The notes: generated from the letters alone by a model not told the origin. DNA of 64,000 nucleotides from an uncultured Tenacibaculum sp. (GCF_947499065.1 NZ_CANMMT010000006.1:124001-188000), one strand, 5' to 3'; shown: positions 27,271 to 36,694, counted from the stretch's first letter. Program-made: numbers and translations.

Positions 27271-27900
27271 TTATTTAAAAGTAGAAGTGATATTGATGGC
27301 AACTTCGTCCCAAGTTTTTGAAACACCATCTTCACCTTTATGTAAATCTTTACAAGCTTCGTTTAAAGAAGCTAAAGCTTTTTCAGCCTTCCAATCGGTA
27401 ATCTTCATTACTCCATTTAGACTAAAGCTTTTTCCGTTAATAGAATACTTAAAAGGAAGCTTTTTAGTTACTCCATTCATAGTTAAATCAGAATACCCAA
27501 TAGAATCGTTTTCTAAAACTAATTTTCCAGAAAGTAATTCAGTTTTATCCATTACAGCAAAAAAGAATTTTTTGATTTTAAAATCTCTACTAGAATCTTT
27601 AGTGAAAATACTGCTAACTGGAATAGAAAATTCAGCATTGTTAATAGCTTCTTTTGCGGTGTTTCCTTCTCCGTTTGAAGTAATAGTTACTTTTTTAAAC
27701 TGACCGTTAACAGGAGTTTTACCAGTGGTTTTGTAAGCTGTCCAGTTGATAAGATTATCTGCATCTTGTAAAACAAAATCTGCCTTTTTTTCTACTTTAA
27801 CCTCTGGTTTAGCAGGAGTTTCTTTTTTTGCTTCCGATTTACATGATACTAAACTACCTATAGTAGCACATATTAATAATGAAGAAATAATTTTTTTCAT
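27271..27900 (-). CDS. YceI-family lipoprotein
   Basis: The 209-aa protein has a lipoprotein signal (MKKIISSLLICATIGSLVSC, lipobox Cys20) and a YceI-like lipocalin barrel (about residues 40-209), with W-AYKTTGKTPVNGQFK and DKTELLSGKLVLEND. YceI barrels bind long polyisoprenoids or amphiphiles in the periplasm. It lies nine bases after the acyl-CoA-binding protein gene on the same strand and is probably the last gene of the rsfS-ftsH-cdsA transcript or of a local sub-unit. Confidence 0.9.
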   Translation of the reverse strand: MKKIISSLLICATIGSLVSCKSEAKKETPAKPEVKVEKKADFVLQDADNLINWTAYKTTGKTPVNGQFKKVTITSNGEGNTAKEAINNAEFSIPVSSIFTKDSSRDFKIKKFFFAVMDKTELLSGKLVLENDSIGYSDLTMNGVTKKLPFKYSINGKSFSLNGVMKITDWKAEKALASLNEACKDLHKGEDGVSKTWDEVAINITSTFK

Positions 27901-27909
27901 AAGGATTGT

Positions 27910-28167
27910 TTATTTTATAATTGAGTTGACTAAGTTGATATATTCTCTTTTTGCATCATCTTCATTCATTCCTTTTAATTGCATCCAAGCATTAAATTTA
28001 AAAGCATTTCTCAAGTTATCATCTGTATTAAAAGAAAATTGGTCTCCTTTAACAGCTTGTTTGTAATATGCATACAATTTAAGCATTATATCAGGAGGGA
28101 GTTTTTCTTGAATACGTGAAGCTTTTTCGTAAGCTTTATTAAACTCTATATCTAGATCGTTAATCAT
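27910..28167 (-). CDS. Acyl-CoA-binding protein
   Basis: The 85-aa four-helix protein matches the ACBP family. It has an N-terminal FNKAYEKASRI helix, the KLYAYYKQAVKGD motif near residues 30-42, and NAFKFNAWMQLKGM, equivalent to the KWDAW ligand motif. It buffers and carries long-chain acyl-CoA in the cytosol. Its neighbour cdsA, a phospholipid gene 21 bases upstream, fits a lipid-metabolism context. Confidence 0.92.
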   Translation of the reverse strand: MINDLDIEFNKAYEKASRIQEKLPPDIMLKLYAYYKQAVKGDQFSFNTDDNLRNAFKFNAWMQLKGMNEDDAKREYINLVNSIIK

Positions 28168-28188
28168 GAAGAATAATAAGGTGTATAA

Positions 28189-28983
28189 TTACATTATGTA
28201 ATGTACATACAAATATACGAAGGGAGCAAGAAAAAACAAGCTATCGAGCCTATCTAATAGTCCACCATGTCCTGGCATAATTGTACCACTGTCTTTTACT
28301 TTTGCTTGTCTTTTAAATTTCGATTCAACTAAATCGCCCAAAGAACCTAAAATAGAAACTATAATTGCGATAACAATCCAATTTATAGTTGAGAAAACAT
28401 TGGAGAATTTTGCAATTAAAATACCAACAAGAATAGAAAAAGCTAAACCTCCAATAAAACCTTCAATTGTTTTTTTAGGAGAAACAGATTCAAATAATTT
28501 ATGTTTCCCAAAATTTTTACCAACTAAATAGGCGAAACTATCGTTAGTCCATATAATTATAATGATGTAAATAATCATGTTAGGAACATAGTTGTTATCT
28601 ATAAAAGGTAGTTTTATTAAAAAGTAAAAAGGAAGTATTAGGTATATAATATGTAGTCCTAACTTCTGAATAAAACTGTTGTATTTAATAGGTTTTGTGC
28701 TAATAAGTAAATAAAGTAATCCTATTAGTCCAACTAAAGAGACTGCAATTAATGGTTCTGTAAATGTAAAAGCTGATTGCTTTATTGATAAGAATATAAT
28801 TGCAATTAAAAATACATAAGGGATAATATTTTTGAAATTTATGATTTTTGAAAATTCATAAATACAAATGGTAGCAAAAATTGCAAGTAATCCTATATAT
28901 GTTTCTGCTGAAAATAGAATAGCAGAAATAAAAATTATAGCATAAACAAGTGCAGAAATACTTCTTGTTATAAGATTGGACAT
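28189..28983 (-). CDS. cdsA: Phosphatidate cytidylyltransferase
   Basis: The 264-aa membrane enzyme makes CDP-diacylglycerol from phosphatidate and CTP. The CDP-alcohol signature is complete at the C-terminal end: SKFKRQAKVKDSG followed by MPGHGGLLDRLDS. About eight membrane helices precede it. The order rsfS-ftsH-LUD-cdsA is common in Flavobacteriia. Confidence 0.95.
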   Translation of the reverse strand: MSNLITRSISALVYAIIFISAILFSAETYIGLLAIFATICIYEFSKIINFKNIIPYVFLIAIIFLSIKQSAFTFTEPLIAVSLVGLIGLLYLLISTKPIKYNSFIQKLGLHIIYLILPFYFLIKLPFIDNNYVPNMIIYIIIIIWTNDSFAYLVGKNFGKHKLFESVSPKKTIEGFIGGLAFSILVGILIAKFSNVFSTINWIVIAIIVSILGSLGDLVESKFKRQAKVKDSGTIMPGHGGLLDRLDSLFFLAPFVYLYVHYIM

Positions 28984-28992
28984 ATTTATATC

Positions 28993-29583
28993 TTAAAGGT
29001 CTTCAAAGAGCAGCAAATATAAGTTTTTTGAGTTACTATTTCCATAACTTAAAAAACTATCATCTTCAATATCTATTTTGTAATTTGTAGTTGAGCTAAT
29101 ATTTGTAGGAATATTGCCGCTAAAATGGGTTTTAATTCCAGTTAAGCCTTCTCCCATATTTTTAACGAGTTGACTTGTAGTAGCATAAACAATAAAATGC
29201 TTTGAGTGAGATGATAATTTGTTGCTTCCTAGTTGGTTAGAGGAGAATAAGATATCTCCCTTGTTGGCTATTAAATGTTCACAAGAAGTGAAGAAAGGAA
29301 TAGATTCAGAAGAATGCTTTTGAGTACTAACATCTACATTTTCAACAATTTTTAATAGATCAAAATCACTACAAGTAACTTTTTTCCAGTTGTTTTCTTG
29401 TAGAATATGTTTTAAGTTATTGGTAACTTCTTTAATAGATGTACAGTATAAAAATTTCCCTCCTTTATTGATAAAGTTGTGTACGAAAGAATCATCTAGA
29501 GAAAGATTAACCTCTTGTTCGTTAATCTTTTTTTCTCTAGATGATTCTGTATATGATTTAAATAATTTTTTAAAAAAACTCAT
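28993..29583 (-). CDS. LUD-domain (LutC-like) protein
   Basis: The 196-aa protein has the LUD domain of lactate-utilisation proteins. Visible features are FFTSCEHLIANKGDILFSS with the conserved ANKGDI segment, an HFIVYATTSQLVKNM core strand, and a degraded C-terminal region. No lutA or lutB gene is nearby, so it is unlikely to be part of a lactate oxidase complex here. It lies between ftsH and cdsA, ten bases from cdsA, in the same operon. Confidence 0.82.
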   Translation of the reverse strand: MSFFKKLFKSYTESSREKKINEQEVNLSLDDSFVHNFINKGGKFLYCTSIKEVTNNLKHILQENNWKKVTCSDFDLLKIVENVDVSTQKHSSESIPFFTSCEHLIANKGDILFSSNQLGSNKLSSHSKHFIVYATTSQLVKNMGEGLTGIKTHFSGNIPTNISSTTNYKIDIEDDSFLSYGNSNSKNLYLLLFEDL

Positions 29584-29595
29584 TAAATAATAAAA

Positions 29596-31530
29596 CTATT
29601 CTTCAGTTAATGTGTTTGTTTTCTCGTTATCTTCTTTTTTTTCAAATGGTCTTTCACCAAATACTTTTACTAAATCAGCTTTAAAGATAACTTCTTTTTC
29701 AAGTAATAATTCAGCAAGTAAAGTAAGTTTATCTTTATGTTCTTCTAAAATATCAATAGCTCTTTGATATTGCCCTTCAATTATTTTTGAAATTTCTTCA
29801 TCAATTGTTTTAGCAGTATCGTCACTATATGGTTTTACAAAAGAATCGTTTCCTGATGAATCGTAATAAGTGATGTTTCCTACTTTTTCATTTAAACCAT
29901 AAACGGTAACCATGGCGCGAGCTTGTTTTGTAACTTTTTCTAAGTCACTTAAAGCCCCAGTAGATATTTTATCAAATATTAATTTTTCTGCGGCTCTACC
30001 TCCCATAGTAGCACACATTTCATCTAACATTTGTTCTGTTTGAACAATTTTTCTTTCTTCTGGTAAATACCAAGCAGCACCTAATGATTGTCCTCTAGGT
30101 ACAATAGTTACTTTTACTAATGGAGCTGCATGTTCAAGCATCCAGCTAACTGTAGCATGACCAGCTTCATGAAAAGCAATAACTTCTTTCTCTTTAGGAG
30201 TAATTACTTTGTTTTTCTTTTCTAAACCACCAACAATTCTATCAACAGCATCTAAGAAATCTTGATGTTCAATAGCAGGTTTGTTGTTTCTAGCAGCAAT
30301 TAAGGCAGCTTCGTTACATAAGTTTGCTATATCCGCACCAGAGAAACCTGGAGTTTGTTGTGCTAAGAATTCTAAATTAGCATTGTCAGCTAATCTTAAT
30401 GGTTTAATATGTACTTCAAAAATTTCTCTTCGTTCGTGTAAATCTGGTAAGTCTACGTATATCTGACGGTCAAAACGACCAGCACGCATTAAGGCTTTAT
30501 CTAAAACATCTGCACGGTTAGTAGCTGCCAATACAATAACATTTGTGTCAGTGCCAAAACCATCCATTTCAGTTAGTAACTGGTTTAATGTGTTTTCACG
30601 CTCATCATTACCACCTGTCATACTATTTTTACCTCTAGCTCTACCAATAGCATCAATCTCATCAATAAATATGATTGAAGGTGATTTTTGTTGTGCTTGT
30701 TTAAATAAATCTCTTACACGAGAAGCACCAACACCAACAAACATTTCAACAAAATCAGAACCAGATAAAGAGAAGAAAGGAACTCCAGCTTCTCCAGCTA
30801 CTGCTTTAGCTAATAATGTTTTTCCTGTACCAGGAGGTCCTACAAGTAAAGCTCCTTTAGGAATTTTACCTCCTAATTTTGTGTATTTTTCAGGGGTTTT
30901 TAAAAAGTCAACAATTTCTTGAACCTCTTCTTTAGCTCCTTCTAAACCAGCAACATTTTTAAAAGTTGTTTTTACTTTTGTGTCTTGATCAAAAAGTTTT
31001 GCTTTAGATTTTCCAATATTGAAAATTTGTCCACCACCAGCACCACCGCTAGCTCCTCCAGACATTCTTCGCATAAAGAATAACCAGATAGCTATTAATA
31101 GAATAAAAGGTAAGAAGCTAATAATAGTATCAAACATGCTTGTTCTTTCTATGTTAGCTTTATCGAAATCAAGATTGTTTTCTTTTTTAGCTTTGTCAAT
31201 TTCGTTTTCAAAATTCTGTAAATCACCAAAATTGTAACTATATAAAGGTGCTCCTTTTCTGTAAAAAGGAGAATCAGTTAATTTTTTGTGATCCTCTTTT
31301 TTCTCAGCTTCAGGTTTTAAGAATATTTGAGCTACGTTATTATTCTCAACAACAATCTTTTCAATATCGTTTGCTTTCAATATTTTTGTGAACTCATTTT
31401 TAGAAATATTCCTAGAACCTAAATCTCCAGAATTAAAATAGCTTATTCCTAAAAGAATAACTAAGATTGGTATGTACAGCCAAAACGAATTAAAAGTAAA
31501 TTTTGGCGTATTTTTTTTCTTTTCACTCAT
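29596..31530 (-). CDS. ftsH: ATP-dependent zinc metalloprotease FtsH
   Basis: The 644-aa membrane AAA+ protease has two N-terminal membrane helices (about residues 14-30 and 130-150) flanking a periplasmic domain. Walker A is GPPGTGKTLLAK near 230, Walker B is IIFIDEIDAIGRARG near 290, and the zinc-binding HEAGH lies near 455. A Gly-rich linker GGASGGAGGG follows the second helix. It degrades membrane and short-lived cytosolic proteins. It is part of the rsfS-ftsH-LUD-cdsA unit. Confidence 0.97.
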   Translation of the reverse strand: MSEKKKNTPKFTFNSFWLYIPILVILLGISYFNSGDLGSRNISKNEFTKILKANDIEKIVVENNNVAQIFLKPEAEKKEDHKKLTDSPFYRKGAPLYSYNFGDLQNFENEIDKAKKENNLDFDKANIERTSMFDTIISFLPFILLIAIWLFFMRRMSGGASGGAGGGQIFNIGKSKAKLFDQDTKVKTTFKNVAGLEGAKEEVQEIVDFLKTPEKYTKLGGKIPKGALLVGPPGTGKTLLAKAVAGEAGVPFFSLSGSDFVEMFVGVGASRVRDLFKQAQQKSPSIIFIDEIDAIGRARGKNSMTGGNDERENTLNQLLTEMDGFGTDTNVIVLAATNRADVLDKALMRAGRFDRQIYVDLPDLHERREIFEVHIKPLRLADNANLEFLAQQTPGFSGADIANLCNEAALIAARNNKPAIEHQDFLDAVDRIVGGLEKKNKVITPKEKEVIAFHEAGHATVSWMLEHAAPLVKVTIVPRGQSLGAAWYLPEERKIVQTEQMLDEMCATMGGRAAEKLIFDKISTGALSDLEKVTKQARAMVTVYGLNEKVGNITYYDSSGNDSFVKPYSDDTAKTIDEEISKIIEGQYQRAIDILEEHKDKLTLLAELLLEKEVIFKADLVKVFGERPFEKKEDNEKTNTLTEE

Positions 31531-31558
31531 AAAATAAGGTGTCTAAATTTGTTAGCAA

Positions 31559-31927
31559 TTAAGCTGGGTTAATTTCAGTGATTTTTGCATCTCCCCAAAG
31601 ACTTTCAATATCATAGTATTCACGTACTTGCTTTTGAAATATATGTACAACAACATTTACGTAATCCATAAGAACCCATTCAGCATTTCCTTGCCCTTCA
31701 ACATGCCAAGGTTTATCTTTAAGTTCTTTACTTACTAATTTTTGTATAGAGCCAGAAATGGCATTAATTTGTGTGTTAGAATTACCAGAACATACTATAA
31801 AATAATCGCAAACAGTATTCTCTATTTCTCTTAAATCTAGTAGTTGGATGTCTTCACCTTTTACTTCATCAATCCCCTTTATAATCACAGCTATTAAATC
31901 GTCCGCGCTTGCTTGTTCTTTTGTCAT
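31559..31927 (-). CDS. rsfS: Ribosomal silencing factor RsfS
   Basis: The 122-aa protein has the RsfS/Iojap core: DYFIVCSGNSNTQINAIS near residues 36-53, WHVEGQGNAEWVLMDY near 78-93, then VVHIF and YYDIESLWGDA. It binds L14 on the large ribosomal subunit and blocks subunit joining in starvation. ATG 31927 is taken as start rather than TTG 31930. It is the first gene of the ftsH-cdsA operon. Confidence 0.94.
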   Translation of the reverse strand: MTKEQASADDLIAVIIKGIDEVKGEDIQLLDLREIENTVCDYFIVCSGNSNTQINAISGSIQKLVSKELKDKPWHVEGQGNAEWVLMDYVNVVVHIFQKQVREYYDIESLWGDAKITEINPA

Positions 31928-31947
31928 CAAAAAAATTTAAGTTTTAG

Positions 31948-31955
31948 CAAAGTTA
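31948..31955 (-). promoter_or_regulatory. Candidate -7 element for the rsfS-ftsH operon
   Basis: Minus-strand TAACTTTG matches TAnnTTTG and lies 20 bases before the rsfS ATG, in the 86-bp gap shared with birA. Confidence 0.4.
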
Positions 31956-32013
31956 TTATTTTTTTGCGAGTAATTTATGTAATATTGATACTTGTTTTAC
32001 TTGCAAAACTTAT

Positions 32014-32745
32014 ATGAAAATAATCAAACTTGATGCCATCGATTCTACCAATTCTTTTTTGAAGGAAATGGCAGAAAATTCTACTGTTGAAGATTTTACT
32101 GTTGTAGTAGCTAAAAACCAAACTTCAGGGCGTGGTCAGATGAATGCTAAATGGGAAGTTGAGTCTGGTAAAAGCTTGACTTTTAGTGTTTTTTGTAGGT
32201 TTGAGGACTTGTTGATTATCAATCAAAAAAGTTTAAGTTATAGTGTTGCATTGAGTGTTTTTGAAGTGTTAAATCGTTTAAAATTAGCAAAGTTATCTGT
32301 AAAATGGCCTAACGACATAATGTCAGGAAATAAAAAAGTATCAGGTATTTTAATTGAAAATTTTTTAAAAGGAACTAGGATTAACTCATCTATTATTGGA
32401 ATTGGAATTAATGTAAATCAAGATGCTTTTTCTATTGATTTACCCAATGCTTCATCCTTAAAAATAATTTTAAATAAAGAGTTTAATTTAGACTTATTAT
32501 TAAATGAAGTGATTTTAAGTCTTCAACAAAAAATAGAGATTCTAAAGAGAAAAGAATATTCATTTTTAGAAAAAGAATATTTAAAAGTTTTGTACAAAAA
32601 AAATGTTCCGTCTATGTTTAGAAATAAGCAGAACATTTTGTTTATGGGTAAAATAATTGGAGTTTCAAGTGTAGGGAAACTCCAAATAGAATTAGAAAAT
32701 GAAACTGTTAAGGAATTTGACCTTAAGGAAGTTTCATTTGCTTAA
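32014..32745 (+). CDS. birA: Biotin-[acetyl-CoA-carboxylase] ligase, monofunctional
   Basis: The 243-aa enzyme charges biotin carboxyl carrier protein. It has the biotin-binding loop SGRGQMNAKWE near residues 44-54, the SVKWPNDIM strand near 96 and KVSGILIE near 108. It lacks the N-terminal helix-turn-helix of E. coli BirA, so it cannot act as the biotin repressor. It is divergent from rsfS and convergent with the SRPBCC gene one base away. Confidence 0.94.
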   Translation: MKIIKLDAIDSTNSFLKEMAENSTVEDFTVVVAKNQTSGRGQMNAKWEVESGKSLTFSVFCRFEDLLIINQKSLSYSVALSVFEVLNRLKLAKLSVKWPNDIMSGNKKVSGILIENFLKGTRINSSIIGIGINVNQDAFSIDLPNASSLKIILNKEFNLDLLLNEVILSLQQKIEILKRKEYSFLEKEYLKVLYKKNVPSMFRNKQNILFMGKIIGVSSVGKLQIELENETVKEFDLKEVSFA

Positions 32746-32746
32746 T

Positions 32747-33136
32747 TTATATTTTTGAAATATTATCGGTTAACGTTTCAATAAATTTAGTTAATGGTTT
32801 TTTTACCATCATTGCCATCATAGGATTAAAATCTCCATTGAACTTTAATGTAACTTCAGATTCACTTTCTGAAATTTCACTAATATCAGAAGATAAAGTA
32901 AAAGGTAATTTACTACTAGCAGCTCCTAAGGTAATGTTTGAGTACTCAGTTTTTTCTTTCATTACTAATCTTATTTCTGGCATTCCTTTTAAACCAAAAA
33001 TAAAACTTTCACCATCAACTTCAAATTTTTGAGTGTTTTCTGGCATTAATTGTTCAAAGTTTTCAAGTTTAGAAAAAAAATCAAAAATATCTTTTGCAGA
33101 TTTTTTTACTGTTACTTTATTTCCTTCAATATTCAT
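32747..33136 (-). CDS. SRPBCC/START-like protein downstream of pyrE
   Basis: The 129-aa protein has the helix-grip pattern of polyketide-cyclase/SRPBCC folds: KSAKDIFDFFSKLENFEQLMP at the N-terminus, several beta strands, and a C-terminal amphipathic helix. Met-rich FNPMMAMMVKKPL precedes that helix. The family is conserved next to pyrE in flavobacteria, but I know of no defined role. Twelve bases separate it from pyrE on the same strand. Confidence 0.78.
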   Translation of the reverse strand: MNIEGNKVTVKKSAKDIFDFFSKLENFEQLMPENTQKFEVDGESFIFGLKGMPEIRLVMKEKTEYSNITLGAASSKLPFTLSSDISEISESESEVTLKFNGDFNPMMAMMVKKPLTKFIETLTDNISKI

Positions 33137-33148
33137 GTGTTTATTTTT

Positions 33149-33796
33149 TTATGATTCTTGTTTCCATTCACTAGGACCAACTCTCCAGTCTTCTAAAAGT
33201 CTTAATTCTTCACTGGTAATATATTTACTATCTAATGCTTGTTCTAATAAATATTCATAATTACTTAATGTTGTAAGTTCAACATTTGCAGCTTCGAAAT
33301 TTTCAGTAGCAATAGCAAAACCGTAAGAAAAGATAGCAATCATTCCTTTAACGTTTGCATGCGCTTCTTTTAAAGCTTTAACAGCATTTAAACTACTTTT
33401 ACCAGTACTAATTAAATCTTCAATTACAACAACATTTTGACCACTTTCCAAATGTCCTTCAATTTGATTTTTTCTACCGTGTTTTTTTGGTTCAGGGCGA
33501 ACATAAATAAAAGGAACACCTAATTCTTGAGCTACTAATATACCAATAGCAATTGCTCCAGTAGCTACTCCTGCAATTACATCAGGTTTACCATGTTTTT
33601 CCTCAACTAGTTTTGCTATTTTTTCTTTTAAAAAATTTCTAACTGGTGGGTAAGATAAAGTAACTCTGTTGTCACAGTAAATTGGTGATTTCCAGCCTGA
33701 AGCCCAGGTGAAAGGCTCGTTAGGGCTTAATTTTATTGCTTTTATCTGCAAAAGAAGTTCAGCTGTTTTTTTTGCCGTATCTTTGTTAAAATCCAT
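33149..33796 (-). CDS. pyrE: Orotate phosphoribosyltransferase
   Basis: The 215-aa enzyme couples orotate with PRPP in pyrimidine synthesis. The PRPP motif reads VVVIEDLISTGKSS near residues 118-131, where Lys replaces the more usual Gly. The YVRPEPKKHGRKNQIEG loop near 96-112 is typical of OPRT, as is the N-terminal FTWASGWKSPIYCDNR. A full TAnnTTTG element lies four bases from its ATG, and the divergent Nudix gene starts only seven bases away. Confidence 0.95.
   Translation of the reverse strand: MDFNKDTAKKTAELLLQIKAIKLSPNEPFTWASGWKSPIYCDNRVTLSYPPVRNFLKEKIAKLVEEKHGKPDVIAGVATGAIAIGILVAQELGVPFIYVRPEPKKHGRKNQIEGHLESGQNVVVIEDLISTGKSSLNAVKALKEAHANVKGMIAIFSYGFAIATENFEAANVELTTLSNYEYLLEQALDSKYITSEELRLLEDWRVGPSEWKQES
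33778..33785 (+). promoter_or_regulatory. Candidate -7 element for the Nudix gene, inside pyrE
   Basis: TATCTTTG matches TAnnTTTG and lies within the 5-prime coding part of pyrE on the opposite strand, 18 bases before the Nudix ATG at 33804. Confidence 0.35.
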
Positions 33797-33800
33797 AACG

Positions 33801-33808
33801 CAAATGTA
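33801..33808 (-). promoter_or_regulatory. Candidate -7 element abutting the pyrE start codon
   Basis: Minus-strand TACATTTG is a full TAnnTTTG match ending exactly four bases before the pyrE ATG. It overlaps the first codons of the divergent Nudix gene. A TTG lies upstream at somewhat longer than the usual spacing. Confidence 0.45.
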
Positions 33809-34409
33809 TAAAGTTTTTGTTAATGATAAGCCAATAATTTTTACAACTTCAATAAAAAATGAAGAAAATTATCCTGCTTTTATATACAAAAACATAACTT
33901 TAGATGAAGTTATTTATAAGTTGAAGTTGGGTAAATTACAAGGTGTTTATTTATATTCAACCAACTTGCCTAAAGATTGGGAAGACTTTAGAATGAAGTT
34001 TAAAGTAATGATTGCTGCTGGGGGATTGGTTTTAAATGATAATGAAGATGTCTTATTTATCTATAGAGGTAATAAATGGGATTTACCTAAAGGTCGTATT
34101 GAGAAAGGAGAGGGGATAGAAGAAACTGCAGTTAGAGAAGTTGAAGAAGAATGCGGAGTTTCAAACTTAGAAATTATAAAGAAGTTAACAAATACCTATC
34201 ATTTATTCCTTCAAAAAGGAGAGCATCGATTAAAAGAAACGCATTGGTACTTGATGCATTCTACTCACCAAGGAGAATTGACTCCTCAAATAGAAGAAGG
34301 AATAACCAAAGTTGTTTTTAAAAATGTAGAAGAAACAACTGTAGCACTACAAAATACTTATTGTAATATTAAATTAGTATACAATCACTACATAAAAATG
34401 ACCGATTAG
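33804..34409 (+). CDS. Nudix hydrolase
   Basis: The 201-aa protein has a complete Nudix box, GRIEKGEGIEETAVREVEEE followed by CGV, near residues 97-119, preceded by the usual WDLPK. An extra N-terminal domain of about 65 residues (YKVFVNDKPIIFTTS) is conserved in Bacteroidota homologues. The substrate is unknown; nucleoside diphosphate derivatives are typical. The reading frame extends upstream into pyrE, but ATG 33804 is the natural start. Confidence 0.9.
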   Translation: MYKVFVNDKPIIFTTSIKNEENYPAFIYKNITLDEVIYKLKLGKLQGVYLYSTNLPKDWEDFRMKFKVMIAAGGLVLNDNEDVLFIYRGNKWDLPKGRIEKGEGIEETAVREVEEECGVSNLEIIKKLTNTYHLFLQKGEHRLKETHWYLMHSTHQGELTPQIEEGITKVVFKNVEETTVALQNTYCNIKLVYNHYIKMTD

Positions 34410-34475
34410 TGACACTATGTCATTTGTTGTTTACGTTTTTTAAACTTTTTCTGCCAAAACAAAAGTAAAAAGTTA

Positions 34476-34491
34476 TTGGCATACACTTTGA
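34476..34491 (+). promoter_or_regulatory. Sigma-54-like promoter candidate for dnaK
   Basis: TTGGCATACACTTTGA shows the -24 element TTGGCA, with the second conserved G (in TTTGA) exactly 12 bases from the first G of the GG pair, as in sigma-54 promoters; the last base is A instead of C. An opposed GCCAA lies at 34453-34457. It sits about 50 bases before the dnaK ATG. No TAnnTTTG element is seen nearby. Confidence 0.4.
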
Positions 34492-34543
34492 CTATAACTA
34501 CTCGTAAAATTGAATTAAAATTTAAAAAAGATAAATAACAATT

Positions 34544-36445
34544 ATGAGTAAAATTATAGGTATAGATTTAGGTACTACCAACTCATGTGTTTCTGTAATG
34601 GAAGGAAATGAGCCAGTAGTAATTCCTAACGCTGAAGGAAGAAGAACTACGCCATCTATTGTGGCTTTTGTAGAAGGAGGAGAAAGAAAAGTAGGAGATC
34701 CAGCAAAGAGACAAGCTGTTACAAATCCAACAAAAACTGTTTATTCTATCAAGCGTTTTATGGGGAATAAATTTTCTGAATCTGAAAAAGAGGCAGGAAG
34801 AGTTCCTTACAAAGTTGTAAAAGGAGATAACGATACACCTCGTGTAGATATTGATGGTCGTTTATATACACCACAAGAAATTTCTGCAATGGTATTACAG
34901 AAAATGAAAAAAACTGCTGAAGACTACTTAGGTCAGGATGTAGCAGAAGCTGTAATTACTGTTCCGGCATATTTTAATGATGCACAAAGACAAGCTACTA
35001 AAGAAGCTGGTGAGATTGCAGGATTAAAAGTTCGTCGTATTATAAACGAGCCAACTGCAGCAGCTTTAGCTTATGGATTAGATAAAGCAAATGACGATAA
35101 GAAAATTGTAGTATTTGATTTTGGTGGAGGTACACATGATGTTTCTATCTTAGAATTAGGAGACGGAGTATTTGAAGTATTAGCTACTGATGGAGATACA
35201 CACTTAGGAGGAGATGATGTTGATGAGAAAATAATCAACTGGTTGGCTGATGAGTTTATGGCAGAAGAAAATATGGACTTACGTAAAGACCCAATGGCTT
35301 TACAACGTTTAAAAGAAGCTGCTGAAAAAGCTAAAATTGAATTATCTAGTACAACTTCTACTGAGATAAACTTACCATATATTACTGCTACTGCTTCTGG
35401 ACCAAAGCACTTAGTTAGAACAATGACTAGAGCTAAGTTTGAAGCTTTAATAGATGATTTAGTAAAGAGAACTATTGAACCATGTCAAACGGCGTTAAGA
35501 AATGCTGATTTAAGTACTTCTGATATTGATGAAGTAATTTTAGTAGGAGGTTCAACTCGTATTCCAGCAATTCAAGAAGCAGTTGAGAAGTTCTTCGGAA
35601 AAGCACCAAGTAAAGGAGTTAATCCAGACGAGGTTGTTTCTTTAGGAGCAGCAATTCAAGGTGGAGTTTTAACAGGTGATGTAAAAGATGTATTATTATT
35701 AGACGTTACGCCTTTATCATTAGGAATTGAAACAATGGGGAACGTATTTACTAAATTAATCGAAGCAAATACTACGATTCCAACTAAGAAATCTCAAGTA
35801 TTCTCTACAGCAGTAGATAATCAACCATCGGTAGATATTCACGTATTACAAGGTGAAAGAGCGATGGCAGCAGATAACAAAACAATTGGTCGTTTCCAAT
35901 TAACAGATATTCCACCAGCTCAAAGAGGAGTTCCTCAAATTGAAGTAACTTTCGATATTGATGCAAACGGAATTATTAATGTATCTGCAGCAGATAAAGC
36001 AACAGGAAAGTCTCAAGATATTCGTATTGAAGCTTCTTCTGGATTATCTGATGAAGAAATCGAAAAAATGAAAGCAGAAGCTGAAGCAAATGCAGATGCA
36101 GATGCTAAAGCTAAAGAAACAGCAGAGAAAATTAATGGAGCAGATTCTATGATTTTCCAAACTGAAAAGCAATTAAAAGAATTTGGAGATAAATTATCAG
36201 ATGATAAGAAAGGTCCAATTGAAGCTGCTTTGACAGAGTTAAAAGCTGCTCACGAATCTAAAGACCTTGCACAAATTGATGCTGCAATGGAAAAGATTAA
36301 TGAAGCTTGGAAAGTTGCTTCTGAAGAAATGTATGCTGCACAGCAACAAGCTGGAGGAAATGCAGGAGCTCAACAAGGTCAGCCTGAAGGAAACAATGCT
36401 CAGGGAGATAATGTTGAAGATGTAGATTTCGAAGAAGTGAAGTAA
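34544..36445 (+). CDS. dnaK: Molecular chaperone DnaK (Hsp70)
   Basis: The 633-aa Hsp70 begins with [18 protein letters not shown], has phosphate loops [13 protein letters not shown] (His in place of the common Phe) and [12 protein letters not shown], and the interdomain linker [15 protein letters not shown] near residue 387. The substrate-binding lid ends in a Gln/Gly-rich tail and the usual EDVDFEE acidic terminus. dnaJ and grpE are not adjacent. A hairpin terminator follows. Confidence 0.97.
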   Translation: MSKIIGIDLGTTNSCVSVMEGNEPVVIPNAEGRRTTPSIVAFVEGGERKVGDPAKRQAVTNPTKTVYSIKRFMGNKFSESEKEAGRVPYKVVKGDNDTPRVDIDGRLYTPQEISAMVLQKMKKTAEDYLGQDVAEAVITVPAYFNDAQRQATKEAGEIAGLKVRRIINEPTAAALAYGLDKANDDKKIVVFDFGGGTHDVSILELGDGVFEVLATDGDTHLGGDDVDEKIINWLADEFMAEENMDLRKDPMALQRLKEAAEKAKIELSSTTSTEINLPYITATASGPKHLVRTMTRAKFEALIDDLVKRTIEPCQTALRNADLSTSDIDEVILVGGSTRIPAIQEAVEKFFGKAPSKGVNPDEVVSLGAAIQGGVLTGDVKDVLLLDVTPLSLGIETMGNVFTKLIEANTTIPTKKSQVFSTAVDNQPSVDIHVLQGERAMAADNKTIGRFQLTDIPPAQRGVPQIEVTFDIDANGIINVSAADKATGKSQDIRIEASSGLSDEEIEKMKAEAEANADADAKAKETAEKINGADSMIFQTEKQLKEFGDKLSDDKKGPIEAALTELKAAHESKDLAQIDAAMEKINEAWKVASEEMYAAQQQAGGNAGAQQGQPEGNNAQGDNVEDVDFEEVK

Positions 36446-36470
36446 GATTTAACTTACATATATATTATTT

Positions 36471-36510
36471 AAAAGAGATTGTTCTATTTAGAACAGTCTC
36501 TTTTTGTTTT
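36471..36510 (+). terminator. Terminator after dnaK
   Basis: AAAGAGA-TGTTCT pairs with AGAACA-TCTCTTT (with one internal T/G step) around ATTT, followed by TTTTTGTTTTT. Confidence 0.85.
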
Positions 36511-36560
36511 TATGGAAGTTTAAAATTTCCATTCGGAAACAATATGTAATCATTCGGAAA
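36509..36560. promoter_or_regulatory. Triple 21-bp direct repeat, predicted LytTR binding site A
   Basis: TTATGGAAG, ATTCGGAAA and ATTCGGAAA occur with their GG pairs at 36514, 36535 and 36556, so the period is exactly 21 bp. It lies about 150 bases upstream of the propeller-kinase gene, immediately after the dnaK terminator. Tandem 9-10 bp half-sites two helical turns apart are the known LytTR arrangement. Confidence 0.6.
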
Positions 36561-36694
36561 GAATATCGTTTATTCTGTAGAAAAAAATATTGATTAGCAG
36601 TTTGTTTAAATAAAATTGTAATCCCTTTAAAACAATAATGTTAATTAGAAATTAAAATATTTTATTTTTAAGTTTATACTATTACTTAAAAATG

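Noticed and set aside
28993..29583. Lactate utilisation operon suggested by the LUD protein
   Set aside because: No LutA or LutB partner is present; the neighbours are ftsH and cdsA, a conserved flavobacterial order.
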